Below, in pieces: positions 1 through 9,087 of a stretch of DNA of 39,033 nt; position 1 is the first letter of the stretch, and each line of letters opens with the position of its first letter. The translations under genes were made by a program, and so were the position numbers. The notes below the pieces were generated by a model. It did not search any database and was not told the DNA's origin. It saw only the letters and a list, made by a program, of their open reading frames with translations. The DNA lies in assembly GCA_021845615.1 (NCBI GenBank), contig JAJZVP010000008.1, forward strand, positions 1-39,033. Direction: 5' to 3'. Origin of the DNA: a bacterium. GTDB taxonomy: Bacteria > Vulcanimicrobiota > Vulcanimicrobiia > Vulcanimicrobiales > Vulcanimicrobiaceae.

Positions 1-3000
1 GACTGCTCGGGAACGATTTGAAAGCTCTCGGTGAGGCGAACCCCAATCGCTTCCTGGGCACCCAACAGGGCGAAGGCTATCTCGTGCTGCGAGAGATCCG
101 GACAGGCGCCGTAGCCCCACGAGTAGCGTTTGCCGCGTTCGGGTGCCAAGCCGAGTTCGCGGCGAATGCGCCGATGGCTCCATTCCGCGAGTGCCTCCGC
201 CGACTGAACCGAAAAGCCGTGCAAGAAATACGATTCGCTAAAGTCGCCGCGAGCGTGAAGCGCCTCGATTTCGTCGCCGACCTCGGCGCCGACGGTCACC
301 ACCTGAAGCGCGATGATATCCGAGGCGGCGCCGGCGATCGGCTCGCGGAGATAGTCGGCGAGCGAGAGATGCTCTCCGCCGACCTGGCGCGCGAACGTCA
401 TGCGGGCGATTTCGCGCGTCGGATCCTTCGGATCGAAAAACAGAATGTCGTTCCCGATGCCGGCGGCTGGGAAATACCCGTAGACGACGCGTGGATGCAA
501 GATGCCACCGCGCTCCGCCTCCGCGCGAAAATGGGCGAGCCGCGGCTCGAACTCTTCGCGAACCGTCTTTTCAAAGACTTCCCCCTTCTGATTGCTCGCG
601 CCCCACGAGAGACGGTAGAGCGATTTGAGGTCGAAGCACTCCCACAGTTCGCGCACGTCGATCGCATCGATCGTTCGCGCGCCGAGAAAGGGCGCTTGCG
701 GCGGTTCGACGAGCACGCTCTTGACGCTCGATATCCGGAGTTCGCCGGTAGGTTTCGAGAGCTCGCGCACTTTCGCTCGCGCTTCGAGCGCCTCGCTTTT
801 GATGCGCTGGACGAAATCGCGCCGCCGTTCCGGCTCCCCGGTCAACACGTCCATGATATCGAGCCCCTCGAACGCATCCTTCGCGTAGAACACGCCGGGT
901 TCGAAGGGGCGGCTGCCGTCGTCGAGCAGGGCGATCCGTCGCCCGAAATCGCGGTTGATCGCGGCTCCGCCGACGATGACCGGAAACTCCAACGCGCGGG
1001 CGTCTTGTTCTTGCACGCAAATCGGCATTTGCTTGCTCGTCGAAACTAACAACGCGGAGAGGCCGATTGCATCGGCGTTGACCTCGCTCGCCTTCTCGAG
1101 AATGACGTTCATCGGCACCTGTTTGCCGAGATCGTGGACGGTATACCCGTTATTCGAAAGAATCGTATTGACGAGATTCTTCCCGATGTCGTGTACGTCG
1201 CCGAAGACCGTCGCGAGCACGACCGTGCCTTTCGTGCTGCCGTCGCGACGTTCGAGGAATTGTTCGACGTGAGCGACCGCGCGTTTCATCACCTCTGCGG
1301 ACTGGAGGACGAAGGGAAGGATGAGTTCGCCGGCCCCGAAGCGGTCGCCGACCTCTTTCATCGCCGGCAACAGCACTTCGTTGAGCACCTCAACGGGGGT
1401 TCGACGCTGCAACACCTCGTCGAGCATCGCTTCGATGCCGTCCTTCTTACGACGGAGAATCGCCTGATGGATGCGCGCCTCGGCGGGCGAATCGCCCTCC
1501 TCGTTCGCCGCTTCGCCATCGGCACGAACGACGGCATGCTCGTAGCGTTCGATAAAGCGCGCGAGCGCGTCGGGGCGTCGATTGAAAACGAGATCGTCGC
1601 AAGCCTCGCGTTCTTCGGCATCGAGTTCCGCATACGGCGTGATCTCTTTGGGATGCACGAGCGCGAGGTCGAGACCGGCTTCGACGCAATGATGGAGAAA
1701 AACGGAATTCAGCGCCGCTCTGGCGGCTGGCTTCAGGCCGAACGATACGTTGCTGACGCCCAACGAGGTGAGCACGCCGGGAAGCGCCGCCTTGATCGCA
1801 CGAATGCCTTCGATGGTTTCGCGCGCCGAATCGATATACTCGGCATCGCCGGTCGCGAGCGTAAAGGTAAGGTCGTCGAAGATCAACGCTCCGGGCTTCA
1901 AGCCGTACTCGCCAACGACGATATCGTAGATGCGTCGCGCCACCTCGGCCTTGCGTTGCGCGGTCTTCGCCATGCCCGCCTCATCGATCGTCAGGGCGAC
2001 GACCGCGGCTCCATGCTCGATCGCCATCGGAAGGACGGCATCGATCTTCGCGCGCCCGCTCTCGAGATGAACGGAATTCACGATCGCACGCCCCGGATAG
2101 TTCTCCAGCGCGCTGCGAAGAACGGCGACCTCGGTGGAATCGATCATCGCCGGGGCTTCGACCGACTGCGCGAGCCGCCGCACCACCGCGCGCATCTGCT
2201 CGGGCTCGTCGGTACGTTCCGTAAGCGCGGTGCAGACGTCGAGGACGTGCGCGCCGCCGTCGATCTGGTCGCGCGCGAGCTGTCCGATCGCTTCGTAATC
2301 GTCCTCCAACAACAAGCGCTTCACGCGGCGAGAGCCTTGGCTGTTGATGCGTTCTCCGACGATGAGCGGGCGCGGTTCTTGTTCTAACGAGACCGCCGTC
2401 ATCGCGCTGGCGACGTATTCGGGGCGCGGCGGCGCCGGCCGGTGCGGCGCGCGGCTCTCCGGGCTCGCATCGAGAGCGGCGCGCAACGACGCAATGTGTT
2501 CGGGGGTGGTGCCGCAGCATCCGCCGATCGCGCGAACGCCGAACGAGCGCACGAATTCCATCAGTTCGCTCGTCAGTTCGTTCGGCGTCTCGGGATAGAT
2601 CGTCTCGCCTTTGGGGCCCATCAGCGGCAATCCGGCGTTCGGAATGACGCTGACGTAACAGCGCGAGGTCTCGCCGAGATAGCGAACCGAGTCGCGCATC
2701 TGCGCCGGTCCGGTCGAACAATTCAAGCCGATGACGTCGATCGGCAGCGCGTCGAGCACGGCGCAGACCGCCGCGATATCGGTTCCCAACAGCATGCGCC
2801 CTTCGGTGATGAGCGTCGGCTGCGCCTGAATCGGCACGCGGCGAAGTCCGTCGTGAAAGGCACGACCGATCCCCACGATCGCCGCTTTGAGTTCGAGCAG
2901 ATCCTGCATCGTTTCGAGCAGGAGCAGGTCCACGCCGCCTTCGACGAGGGCGCGGGCCTGCTCGCCGTAGAGCGCTGCGAGCTCCGCAAAGGTGATTTTC

Positions 3001-3404
3001 GAAAGTGAAGGATCGCTCGACGAGACGAGCATGCCCGTTGGCCCCATCGAACCGGCGACGAAACGCGGACGCGCCGGCGTGCTGTATGCATCGGCCGCCG
3101 CGCGCGCGAGACGGGCCGCATCGTAATTGACCGCATAGGTGTGCTCGCCGATACCGAACTCGTCGAGTTTCAGCCGCGACGCGGTAAAAGAGTCGGTCTC
3201 GACGACGTCGGCACCCGCCTCGAGATAGCGTTCGTGAATCGAACGAATGAGCTCCGGTCGCGAAAGAACGAGCGCCTCGTTACACCCGAGTTGGCGTTCG
3301 CCGCCGAAATCTTTCGCCGTTAATTCCAACGCCATGAGCTGCGTGCCCATGGCGCCGTCGAACAAAAGAACGCGCTCGCGTAATGCATCGAGATAACTCG
3401 TCAA
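1..3404 (-). CDS. metH: Cobalamin-dependent methionine synthase (C-terminus cut by window edge)
   Basis: MetH moves the methyl group of 5-methyltetrahydrofolate to homocysteine through cob(I)alamin, in the cytoplasm. The frame stays open from about 3404 to the left edge, roughly 1,134 residues. The order is: homocysteine domain starting with LLFDGAMGTQL and carrying its zinc cysteines in NCSTG (about residue 226) and GGCCGTTPEH (about 296); a pterin-binding domain; the B12 domain with GDVHDIGKN (about 740), whose His is the lower cobalt ligand; and the AdoMet reactivation domain with SWGYGACPDLSQ (about 1096). The last visible residues, LTESFQIVPEQS, lie about 20 residues before the usual end. 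The start is taken as TTG at 3404, one base after the asparaginase stop; no ATG or GTG fits better, so the exact start is uncertain. It is the last gene of a cysK-asparaginase-metH run. Confidence 0.95.
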   Translation of the reverse strand, partial: MTSYLDALRERVLLFDGAMGTQLMALELTAKDFGGERQLGCNEALVLSRPELIRSIHERYLEAGADVVETDSFTASRLKLDEFGIGEHTYAVNYDAARLARAAADAYSTPARPRFVAGSMGPTGMLVSSSDPSLSKITFAELAALYGEQARALVEGGVDLLLLETMQDLLELKAAIVGIGRAFHDGLRRVPIQAQPTLITEGRMLLGTDIAAVCAVLDALPIDVIGLNCSTGPAQMRDSVRYLGETSRCYVSVIPNAGLPLMGPKGETIYPETPNELTSELMEFVRSFGVRAIGGCCGTTPEHIASLRAALDASPESRAPHRPAPPRPEYVASAMTAVSLEQEPRPLIVGERINSQGSRRVKRLLLEDDYEAIGQLARDQIDGGAHVLDVCTALTERTDEPEQMRAVVRRLAQSVEAPAMIDSTEVAVLRSALENYPGRAIVNSVHLESGRAKIDAVLPMAIEHGAAVVALTIDEAGMAKTAQRKAEVARRIYDIVVGEYGLKPGALIFDDLTFTLATGDAEYIDSARETIEGIRAIKAALPGVLTSLGVSNVSFGLKPAARAALNSVFLHHCVEAGLDLALVHPKEITPYAELDAEEREACDDLVFNRRPDALARFIERYEHAVVRADGEAANEEGDSPAEARIHQAILRRKKDGIEAMLDEVLQRRTPVEVLNEVLLPAMKEVGDRFGAGELILPFVLQSAEVMKRAVAHVEQFLERRDGSTKGTVVLATVFGDVHDIGKNLVNTILSNNGYTVHDLGKQVPMNVILEKASEVNADAIGLSALLVSTSKQMPICVQEQDARALEFPVIVGGAAINRDFGRRIALLDDGSRPFEPGVFYAKDAFEGLDIMDVLTGEPERRRDFVQRIKSEALEARAKVRELSKPTGELRISSVKSVLVEPPQAPFLGARTIDAIDVRELWECFDLKSLYRLSWGASNQKGEVFEKTVREEFEPRLAHFRAEAERGGILHPRVVYGYFPAAGIGNDILFFDPKDPTREIARMTFARQVGGEHLSLADYLREPIAGAASDIIALQVVTVGAEVGDEIEALHARGDFSESYFLHGFSVQSAEALAEWSHRRIRRELGLAPERGKRYSWGYGACPDLSQHEIAFALLGAQEAIGVRLTESFQIVPEQ

Positions 3405-3405
3405 T

Positions 3406-4443
3406 TTAACCCGTACGTGCCTCCGCAAACATGTCGATACGCGCGCGAATCTCGCCGGCCCGCGCTCCTTTGCGAGTATAGAGGATCGGTTCGGAAAAGT
3501 CTGTGAGTTCTGCCTGAGCGCTCTCCGGAAGCGCGCCGAGCGTTCGTAGCCCGGCGAGCACCGCCGGCGGACGCGCGCGCGAGGCTCCGTCGACGACTTT
3601 GAGTGCGAAGCCGAGCCCCGCAGTCATCGAAGCGACCCCCGAGACGCCCTCCGCTCCGACCTTCGAGGCGATGGCGCCGCCCGCCGCCGCCATGAGACGG
3701 GTATCGAACTGCCCCGTACCCGCAACGTACTCCGGGTGCGAGAGCATTGCGTCGCGGACGACCACGAACGCCTGTAATTCGCGGTCGGGCAGCCCTTGCA
3801 GCGTTGCGAACCGTGCGAATGCGAGCGCGGCGTTGCGCAACGGGGTTGCAAAGACGGGAATGCCGCACCCATCGATCGCGACCGGCCAACGGCCGGCATC
3901 GTCGTTACAGGCGCGCGCGCAGAGATCGAGGATCGCACGCTGTGCCGGGTGATCGGGCTCGCGATAGTTCGCGGGATCGGCGCCGAGAACGCGCGTCAAT
4001 GCGAGAATGCCGGCGTGCTTTCCGGAGCAATTATCGTGCACCGCACTCGGTTGCACGCCCGCGCGGATCAATTCGTGCGCGCTGCCTTCGTCGAGCGGGA
4101 GATGCGTGCCGCACTGCAGCGCGGATTCATCGAGATCGATTTTCCGAAGAATCGAGCGGACCGCCGCCACGTGAAACGGTTCGCCGCTATGCGAAGCCGC
4201 CATCACCGCAATCTCTTCCATGGTCAGGCCGAAGGCCTCGCGCACGCCGGCGGCGATCGCCGCAGCGGCGATAAATGGTTTCGCCGCCGAACGAAGATAG
4301 ACCGGGCGATCGATCTCACCCATCGCGAGGAGCACGCTCCCCGATGCATCGCTCGCGCATGCCGCGATGCGATGCCACGATTCGACGTTTTCTCCACGGC
4401 GTATTTCGATCGCCGCGACGCCGCCAAGTTCTCTATCGTTCAA
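3406..4443 (-). CDS. L-asparaginase, Rhizobium etli ReAV-like family (PF06089)
   Basis: Predicted to hydrolyse L-asparagine to aspartate and ammonia. At 345 residues it matches the asparaginase II family (PF06089), unrelated to E. coli AnsA/AnsB. The active-site residues reported for the R. etli enzyme all appear with a constant +4 offset: Ser52 and Lys55 (RSAAKPF), Ser84, Cys139 and Lys142 (DNCSGKHAG), Asp191 and Cys193 (DGCG). No signal peptide, so cytoplasmic. The start codon is TTG, placed directly after the cysK TAA in the same frame, so the gene cannot begin earlier; a GGAG lies about 10 bases upstream. It sits between cysK and metH on one transcript, which suggests a role in amino-acid supply (aspartate feeds the methionine branch), but that link is inference. 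Confidence 0.9.
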   Translation of the reverse strand: MNDRELGGVAAIEIRRGENVESWHRIAACASDASGSVLLAMGEIDRPVYLRSAAKPFIAAAAIAAGVREAFGLTMEEIAVMAASHSGEPFHVAAVRSILRKIDLDESALQCGTHLPLDEGSAHELIRAGVQPSAVHDNCSGKHAGILALTRVLGADPANYREPDHPAQRAILDLCARACNDDAGRWPVAIDGCGIPVFATPLRNAALAFARFATLQGLPDRELQAFVVVRDAMLSHPEYVAGTGQFDTRLMAAAGGAIASKVGAEGVSGVASMTAGLGFALKVVDGASRARPPAVLAGLRTLGALPESAQAELTDFSEPILYTRKGARAGEIRARIDMFAEARTG

Positions 4444-5418
4444 TTACACCGACTCCGCAGCGACGCGTTCGTCGACGACGACCGATTCCAATTCCGAGAA
4501 CACGGGATTGCTGAGATAGCGCTCGCCGGTATCGCAACCGATCGTGACGATACGTTTGCCGCGCATCTCGGGACGCGCCGCAACCTGTAGTGCCGCGTGG
4601 ATATTCGCGCCCGCCGAGATGCCGACGAGCAAGCCTTCCTCCCGCGCGGCTCGCCGCGCCATCGCGATCGCCTCGCCGTCGGTCACGCGCAGCACTTCGT
4701 CGAAGATTCCGGTGTCGAGAATCGGCGGGATAAATCCCGTTCCGGCGCCTTGAATTTTGTGCGGACCCGGTTCGCCGCCGGAGAGCACCGGTGAGGCATC
4801 GGGCTCGACGGCGACGATGCGGACTCCCGGTTTGCGCTCCCGAAGCAATCGCCCGACGCCGGTGAGCGTCCCACCGGTACCGACCGCCGCGACGAACGCG
4901 TCGACGCTCCCGTCGGTGTCGCGCCAAATCTCTTCCCCGGTGGTGCGTCGATGAATTTCGGGGTTCGCCGGATTCTCGAACTGCTGCGGCATGAAGTAGC
5001 GCTGCGGCGCGGCATCGCGTATCGCGGTCGCGCGAGCGATCGATCCCTTTATTCCCTCGCTGCCCGGCGTCAGCACGAGTTGCGCGCCGTAGGCCTTCAA
5101 GAGATTCCGTCGCTCGATCGTCATCGTTTCGGGCATGACGAGAACGATGGGGTAGCCCTTCGCCGCTGCGACAAAAGCGAGAGCGATGCCGGTGTTGCCG
5201 CTCGTCGGTTCGACGATCGCCATTCCCGGGCGCAAGCGACCGTCGGCCTCGGCGGCTTCGATCATCGCGATGCCGATGCGATCTTTCACCGAGCCTGCGG
5301 GGTTGAACGACTCGACTTTGACGAGTACCTCCCCCGGAAGGCCGGCGTTGAGTCGCGGTATCCGCACCAGCGGCGTGTTGCCGAACGTGTCGGCGATCGA
5401 GTCATAGATGCGTGCCAT
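4444..5418 (-). CDS. cysK: Cysteine synthase A (O-acetylserine sulfhydrylase)
   Basis: PLP enzyme that makes cysteine from O-acetylserine and sulfide. The 324-residue product has the family landmarks: [11 protein letters not shown]-type N-terminus, the PLP lysine Lys45 in NPAGSVKDR, the substrate loop TSGNTG at 72-77, and [11 protein letters not shown] for phosphate binding. The ATG at 5418 is preferred because AAGGA precedes it closely and the family alignment begins there; an upstream in-frame extension to 5484 has no family counterpart. The C-terminus runs about ten residues beyond typical CysK. First gene of the cysK-asparaginase-metH group, divergent from the exonuclease gene with only 55 bases between the starts. 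A cystathionine beta-synthase role is less likely because the regulatory CBS domains are absent. Confidence 0.93.
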   Translation of the reverse strand: MARIYDSIADTFGNTPLVRIPRLNAGLPGEVLVKVESFNPAGSVKDRIGIAMIEAAEADGRLRPGMAIVEPTSGNTGIALAFVAAAKGYPIVLVMPETMTIERRNLLKAYGAQLVLTPGSEGIKGSIARATAIRDAAPQRYFMPQQFENPANPEIHRRTTGEEIWRDTDGSVDAFVAAVGTGGTLTGVGRLLRERKPGVRIVAVEPDASPVLSGGEPGPHKIQGAGTGFIPPILDTGIFDEVLRVTDGEAIAMARRAAREEGLLVGISAGANIHAALQVAARPEMRGKRIVTIGCDTGERYLSNPVFSELESVVVDERVAAESV

Positions 5419-5473
5419 AGTTCCTTCTTCAACGCGCAAGAGCGCGCGAGCGTTGCACCGAAGCGCCGTGGGA

Positions 5474-6433
5474 ATGTTCGCCAAGCGCGACGCCGGACTC
5501 TACCTGCCGGATCTCGATCTCTGGGTCGACGCCTCGCGGCGCCGCGAACGCGGCTACGTCTCGCACGCCCATGCCGATCACGCCCGCGAACACGACATCG
5601 TCATCTGCACGCCCGAAACCGCGGCGCTCTGCGCGGTGCGCTTTCGTTCGCGCAAGCGGAGCGCGTTCGAGATCCATCGCTTTAACGAACCGTGGGAGAT
5701 CGGCGAGTATCGGCTCACGCTCTTCCCCGCCGGACACGTCCTGGGCAGCGCCCAGCTCCTCGTCGAAGGTTCGAGCGGGCGCCACGTCTACACCGGCGAC
5801 TTCAAACTCGCGCCGTCGCGCACCGCCGAACCAACCGAATGCAAGCCCGCCGACGTGCTGGTGATGGAGTGCACCTTCGGCTCGCCGCACTACGTCTTTC
5901 CACCGCGCGAAGAGATTGAGGCGGAGATCGTCGGCTTCGCCCGTGCCGCGCTCGAAGACGGAGCGACCCCGGTCTTCTACGCCTACTCGTTAGGGAAAGC
6001 GCAGGAAGCGATGGCGATACTCGGATCGGCGGGCATACCGATGCGCGTCCATTCGGCGGTTGCGAAGATCGCGGAAGCCTATCGCGCCTGCGGCGTTGGC
6101 TTACCGGCGGCCGAGCAAGGCGAAGGTGACGGTGAGTACGCCGAGATTCGTCCGCCCGGGCGAACGAACCCAGCGCCCTCGAACCGCAAGCGGCGCACCG
6201 CCATGCTCACGGGATGGGCGATCGATCGAAGCGCGCGCTATCGGTACGGGGTCGACCGCAGCTTCGCCCTCTCCGATCATGCGGATTATCCGGCGCTCCT
6301 ACGCACGATCGAACTCGTGCGGCCGCGTAAGGTGCTGCTCGTGCACGGCCGTAGCGATTTCACGCATCGCCTGCGGCGGCTCGGCATCGATGCGGAATAT
6401 CTCGAAGAGCACGCGCAGCTCTCGCTGTTTTGA
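5474..6433 (+). CDS. MBL-fold/beta-CASP-type DNA exonuclease (DNA ligase-associated Exo-like)
   Basis: A 319-residue metallo-beta-lactamase-fold nuclease. It carries the zinc motif SHAHADH near the N-terminus, AGHVLGSAQ and TGDFK further on, and a C-terminal ALSDHADY plus KVLLVHG typical of the RNA/DNA-specific branch. The ending ([15 protein letters not shown], then LSDHADY) resembles the 'DNA ligase-associated exonuclease' family (TIGR04122), which works with Lhr-type helicase, PdeM/MPE endonuclease and an ATP-dependent ligase in DNA repair. Two likely partners, the helicase and PdeM, lie at 16.8-20.1 kb; no ligase is in the window. The ATG at 5474 is chosen; GTG at 5468 is an alternative. 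An mRNA 3'-end-type nuclease role cannot be excluded. Confidence 0.78.
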   Translation: MFAKRDAGLYLPDLDLWVDASRRRERGYVSHAHADHAREHDIVICTPETAALCAVRFRSRKRSAFEIHRFNEPWEIGEYRLTLFPAGHVLGSAQLLVEGSSGRHVYTGDFKLAPSRTAEPTECKPADVLVMECTFGSPHYVFPPREEIEAEIVGFARAALEDGATPVFYAYSLGKAQEAMAILGSAGIPMRVHSAVAKIAEAYRACGVGLPAAEQGEGDGEYAEIRPPGRTNPAPSNRKRRTAMLTGWAIDRSARYRYGVDRSFALSDHADYPALLRTIELVRPRKVLLVHGRSDFTHRLRRLGIDAEYLEEHAQLSLF

Positions 6434-6446
6434 TTCCTCCGAATCC

Positions 6447-6722
6447 CTACTCGCCGATATCCCAGAGCAGTCCGAGATCTTTTTTCGCAAACGAGCGGAA
6501 CGCGATCAGCGTTTCGGTCGATTCGATGCCTTCGAGCGCGCCGACGCGTTCGGTTACGAGATCGTTGAGTTGCTCGTGCTCGCGCACGCGCGCGATGGCG
6601 ACCAGATCGAACGGCCCGGCGACCGAATAGACTTCGGCGATGCCGTCGATCGCCAGCAGGTCGTCGGCGATCGATTTCAAGCGCGGGCGCTCGACGTTCA
6701 TAAGGATAAATGCGGTAACCAT
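6447..6722 (-). CDS. Stand-alone Lrp/AsnC ligand-binding (RAM) domain protein
   Basis: A 91-residue protein made only of the Lrp/AsnC C-terminal alpha-beta ligand-binding fold: MVTAFILMNVE at the start, DGIAEVYSVAGPFDLVA in the middle and a final strand ending in ETLIAFRSF. The N-terminal helix-turn-helix of full Lrp regulators (about 60 residues) is absent, so it probably does not bind DNA itself. Such single-domain proteins form decamers or mix with full-length Lrp proteins and sense amino acids or other small effectors. It is the last gene of the minus-strand group led by the BoxB-like oxygenase and lies 57 bases downstream of the small membrane protein gene. Its ligand cannot be inferred. 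Confidence 0.85.
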   Translation of the reverse strand: MVTAFILMNVERPRLKSIADDLLAIDGIAEVYSVAGPFDLVAIARVREHEQLNDLVTERVGALEGIESTETLIAFRSFAKKDLGLLWDIGE

Positions 6723-6771
6723 AGGCGAACGCTTCGACGCGCGCCTACGAAGCCCCGGCGAGAGCCGCTCG

Positions 6772-6791
6772 ACGCGCCGCTAGCGGCGCGT
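6772..6791. repeat. Perfect 20-bp palindrome over a stop codon
   Basis: ACGCGCCGCTAGCGGCGCGT is its own reverse complement, and its centre holds the TAG stop of the small membrane protein gene (6780-6782 on the minus strand). No T-run follows on either strand, so it is not a standard intrinsic terminator. It could be an mRNA hairpin that separates expression of the downstream Lrp-like gene, or a protein-binding site. Confidence 0.6.
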
Positions 6792-7019
6792 GAAACGGTG
6801 CGAGCGCTCCTCGCGGATTCGCTCCGCCGCGGCGGCGGGGTCGAACCCGGCGGAGCGCTCTTTCTTACCGTAGAGGGCCGCGCGCAGCCGCGCGCTCGCG
6901 ATGATCGAGAGCAGCAGCATCGCGGTGAGCGCGAGTAAGAGACGCCCCGGGATATTCAGCGCCGAGAGGCTCGCCAAAATGACGGCGAGCAAGGCGAGGC
7001 GCGTCTCCCAGCGTTTCAC
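6780..7019 (-). CDS. Small membrane protein of unknown function
   Basis: A 79-residue protein that I do not recognise. It has two adjacent hydrophobic stretches (about residues 8-23 and 27-44) separated by a short NIPGR turn, followed by a charged, Arg/Glu-rich tail of about 30 residues. This suggests a two-pass inner-membrane hairpin with a cytoplasmic tail. The start is GTG at 7019, overlapping the TGA of the enoyl-CoA hydratase gene (GTGA), so it is probably translated by coupling. Its position in the oxygenase-hydratase transcript is the only clue to a role. Confidence 0.65.
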   Translation of the reverse strand: MKRWETRLALLAVILASLSALNIPGRLLLALTAMLLLSIIASARLRAALYGKKERSAGFDPAAAAERIREERSHRFTRR

Positions 7020-7870
7020 CCGTTCTTGAAGCGAGCCACGCGCTTTTCGTTGTAGGCGGCGATGCCTTCTTTCGCATCTCCGCTCTTAAAGAGCAGCGAC
7101 TGCAGTTCGCGCTCCAGCGTCAAGCCGGCCTCCAGCGGCATCTCCGCGCCGCTCTGAACCGCGCGTTTGATATGCCCCACGGCCATCGGCGCCTTGTTCG
7201 GCGTGCAGAACTGACGGGCGTAGGCGAGCATCTGCTCGCGGAAGCTCGCCGCATCGCCTTCGAGGACATCGTTGACGATGCCCCAGTCGGCGGCTTGTTC
7301 GAAGCTAAACGTCTTGCCGGTCACCATCAACTCGATCGCGCGCGATTTCCCGACGAGGCGCGCGAGACGCTGCGTACCGCCCGTTCCCGGGAGCACGCCG
7401 AGCGCGACTTCGGGCAGCCCGATCTTTCCCGCATCCTTGCGGGCGATGCGAATGTCGGCGGCCATCGCGATTTCCATGCCACCACCGACGCAGTGGCCGT
7501 TGAGCGCGGCGATGACGAGTTTCGGCGTCTGCTCCAAACGCGAGAGCGTCTCGTTGGCGTGCAAGCAGAACATGTATTTGAACTCCGGCGTCACCGAATT
7601 GAGCATGGCGATATTCGCGCCGGCGGAGAAAAATTTCTCGCCCTTACCGACGAGCAGAATCACTTCGACGTTCGAATCGAAGCGCGCGTCGACGATCGCC
7701 TCGTCGAGCTGTCGCATCATTTCGTGGGTGTAGGTGTTGGCCGGGGGATCGTCCATCTCGACGACGGCGACGTGCCCGTCCACGTGATAGTTGATGACGC
7801 GCTTGCCTTCGAAGGCGCGTTGTTCGCGCCCGAAGGGCGTGCTCTGCATCGTGCTTCCGTTACCGCTCAT
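7016..7870 (-). CDS. Enoyl-CoA hydratase/isomerase (crotonase family)
   Basis: Predicted to hydrate a 2-enoyl-CoA to a 3-hydroxyacyl-CoA. The 284-residue crotonase has the oxyanion-hole segments FFSAGANI (80-87) and GHCVGGGMEIA (125-135), and both catalytic glutamates of hydratases, Glu133 and Glu154 (GLPEVALG). It lacks the long extra domain of BoxC-type ring-opening enzymes (about 550 residues), so it resembles PaaF or a generic hydratase. It lies 40 bases downstream of the BoxB-like oxygenase on the same strand and overlaps the next gene by GTGA. In this setting it plausibly acts on intermediates after ring cleavage, before the PaaH-like dehydrogenase at 14.6-16.2 kb. Substrate assignment is inference. 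Confidence 0.9.
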   Translation of the reverse strand: MSGNGSTMQSTPFGREQRAFEGKRVINYHVDGHVAVVEMDDPPANTYTHEMMRQLDEAIVDARFDSNVEVILLVGKGEKFFSAGANIAMLNSVTPEFKYMFCLHANETLSRLEQTPKLVIAALNGHCVGGGMEIAMAADIRIARKDAGKIGLPEVALGVLPGTGGTQRLARLVGKSRAIELMVTGKTFSFEQAADWGIVNDVLEGDAASFREQMLAYARQFCTPNKAPMAVGHIKRAVQSGAEMPLEAGLTLERELQSLLFKSGDAKEGIAAYNEKRVARFKNG

Positions 7871-7910
7871 GTTGGTTCTCTTTTCTTTCTTCGGTGATTA
7901 TCGCAGGAAA

Positions 7911-9038
7911 TTACGCGCGGAGGTCGCCCTTGGCGGCGATCCACGACGGGTCTTTGAAATACTCTTTCAGGAGTACGTCGTCTGCAGGTGAGGGAAGCAC
8001 GCTCGCTTCGTATGCCGTCCATTCTTCATCGGAGAGCGGGCGGCCGTCAACTGCGAAGTGCAGATCGGAATACTGGCCGATCTTGCGGTTAAACTTCATG
8101 TCGGGGACGTAGAGCTTCTTCTCGCTCGCGTTCACGTCGTTGACGCGCTGCACCGTCTGCACGACCTCGTCGTAAAACTGCTCGCGCGCGCGTTCGTTGA
8201 GCGCCTCTTTATCGACCTCTTCCGAGAGTTTATCCTCGTCGACGCGGCCCTTGATTCCCCAGGTGTAGGCCCATTGTGCCGAACCGGAGTGATCGGTGCC
8301 GAAAAGATCGAGCGAGCCCGAGATCCATTTGTTGTAATATTTCTGCTGGATCTCCACCGGAATCACGCCGGCCTTGGCGATGCGGCGCAACCCCGAGATA
8401 CCCGTGCCCATGTGAAAGCTCTCTTCGCGCAGCATCGGTCCCATCGAAGCGGCGAGCGGGGCGAACGCCGAATGCGAGAGCATCGTCAGCTGGAACTTGC
8501 CGTCTCGATCCATGAAATTCGTGTAGGCGAAGAAATCGAGCCAATGCGTTACGTCTTCGTTGAACGCATTCAAGAGACGGTTTTTCTTGCCGAACGCGCG
8601 CCGTTCGAGCATCTTCTGCGCTTCGATGCGCCCTTCGCTACCGAACTGCTCGACCAAGAGGTGACACATCTGGTAACCGTGTCGCGTTTCTTCAACCATA
8701 ATGCGCACGAGAGCTGCGAGGTCGTACTCCGTCGGTGCGTTATTGACCAGGAAACGCTGCTGCTCGTTCGAAGCAAACTCGGTGTCGCCCTGATAGACGA
8801 TCATGTTCAACGCTGCATCGCGCATACGCTGGTCGGGAATTTCGGTGACCCGTTCCCAGCGGCGCTCGCCCTTAAAATCCCCGAAATAAATCTCCGAGGT
8901 CGGCAGTTCGCCGTATTTCGCCTCGAAGCGGTATCCGGGCATGAAACGTTCGATCAGCTCACGGTCCAAACCGATATCGTTCTGCCAGGATTGCAACAGG
9001 TCGATCCAGTCGTCAAAAGTCGAGATTCGCGCAGCCAT
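7911..9038 (-). CDS. BoxB/PaaA-like di-iron aromatic-CoA epoxygenase
   Basis: A ferritin-like di-iron oxygenase of the PaaA/PaaC/BoxB family (PF05138), which epoxidises aromatic rings carried on CoA. The iron ligands expected of the fold are visible: Glu87 (TEFASNEQQ), Glu117 and His120 (EETRH), Asp168 in the helix after FNEDVTHW, and Glu206 and His209 (EESFH). QGDTE, FMDRDGKFQL and the FNRKIGQYSD...DGRPLSDEEW segment align with benzoyl-CoA epoxidase BoxB better than with PaaA. At 375 residues it lies between PaaA (about 310) and BoxB (about 470). The ATG at 9038 has a very good ribosome site (GGAGGG, 5 bases before). A PaaX-type repressor is divergent 22 bases away, and a hydratase follows. 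No BoxA or PaaBCDE partner is in the window, so the electron donor is unknown. Confidence 0.85.
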   Translation of the reverse strand: MAARISTFDDWIDLLQSWQNDIGLDRELIERFMPGYRFEAKYGELPTSEIYFGDFKGERRWERVTEIPDQRMRDAALNMIVYQGDTEFASNEQQRFLVNNAPTEYDLAALVRIMVEETRHGYQMCHLLVEQFGSEGRIEAQKMLERRAFGKKNRLLNAFNEDVTHWLDFFAYTNFMDRDGKFQLTMLSHSAFAPLAASMGPMLREESFHMGTGISGLRRIAKAGVIPVEIQQKYYNKWISGSLDLFGTDHSGSAQWAYTWGIKGRVDEDKLSEEVDKEALNERAREQFYDEVVQTVQRVNDVNASEKKLYVPDMKFNRKIGQYSDLHFAVDGRPLSDEEWTAYEASVLPSPADDVLLKEYFKDPSWIAAKGDLRA

Positions 9039-9057
9039 ACACCCTCCGGCAAGGACT

Positions 9058-9087
9058 ATTGTGACAAAAGAATCGCATACCGTGCAA
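9058..9087 (-). promoter_or_regulatory. Candidate promoter of the BoxB-like operon
   Basis: On the minus strand, TTGCAC (9082-9087) and CACAAT (9058-9063) are 18 bases apart, and the -10 ends 19 bases before the oxygenase start codon, leaving room for its GGAGGG ribosome site. The matches are moderate (3/6 and 4/6). It overlaps the 5' end of the divergent PaaX-family gene, so the regulator could control it from this short shared region. I could not define a clear PaaX operator. Confidence 0.4.

Noticed and set aside
18-2387. Long open frames on the plus strand opposite metH
   Set aside because: The minus strand here encodes a complete, highly conserved MetH with all its domains; the plus-strand frames are compositional shadows in GC-rich DNA.
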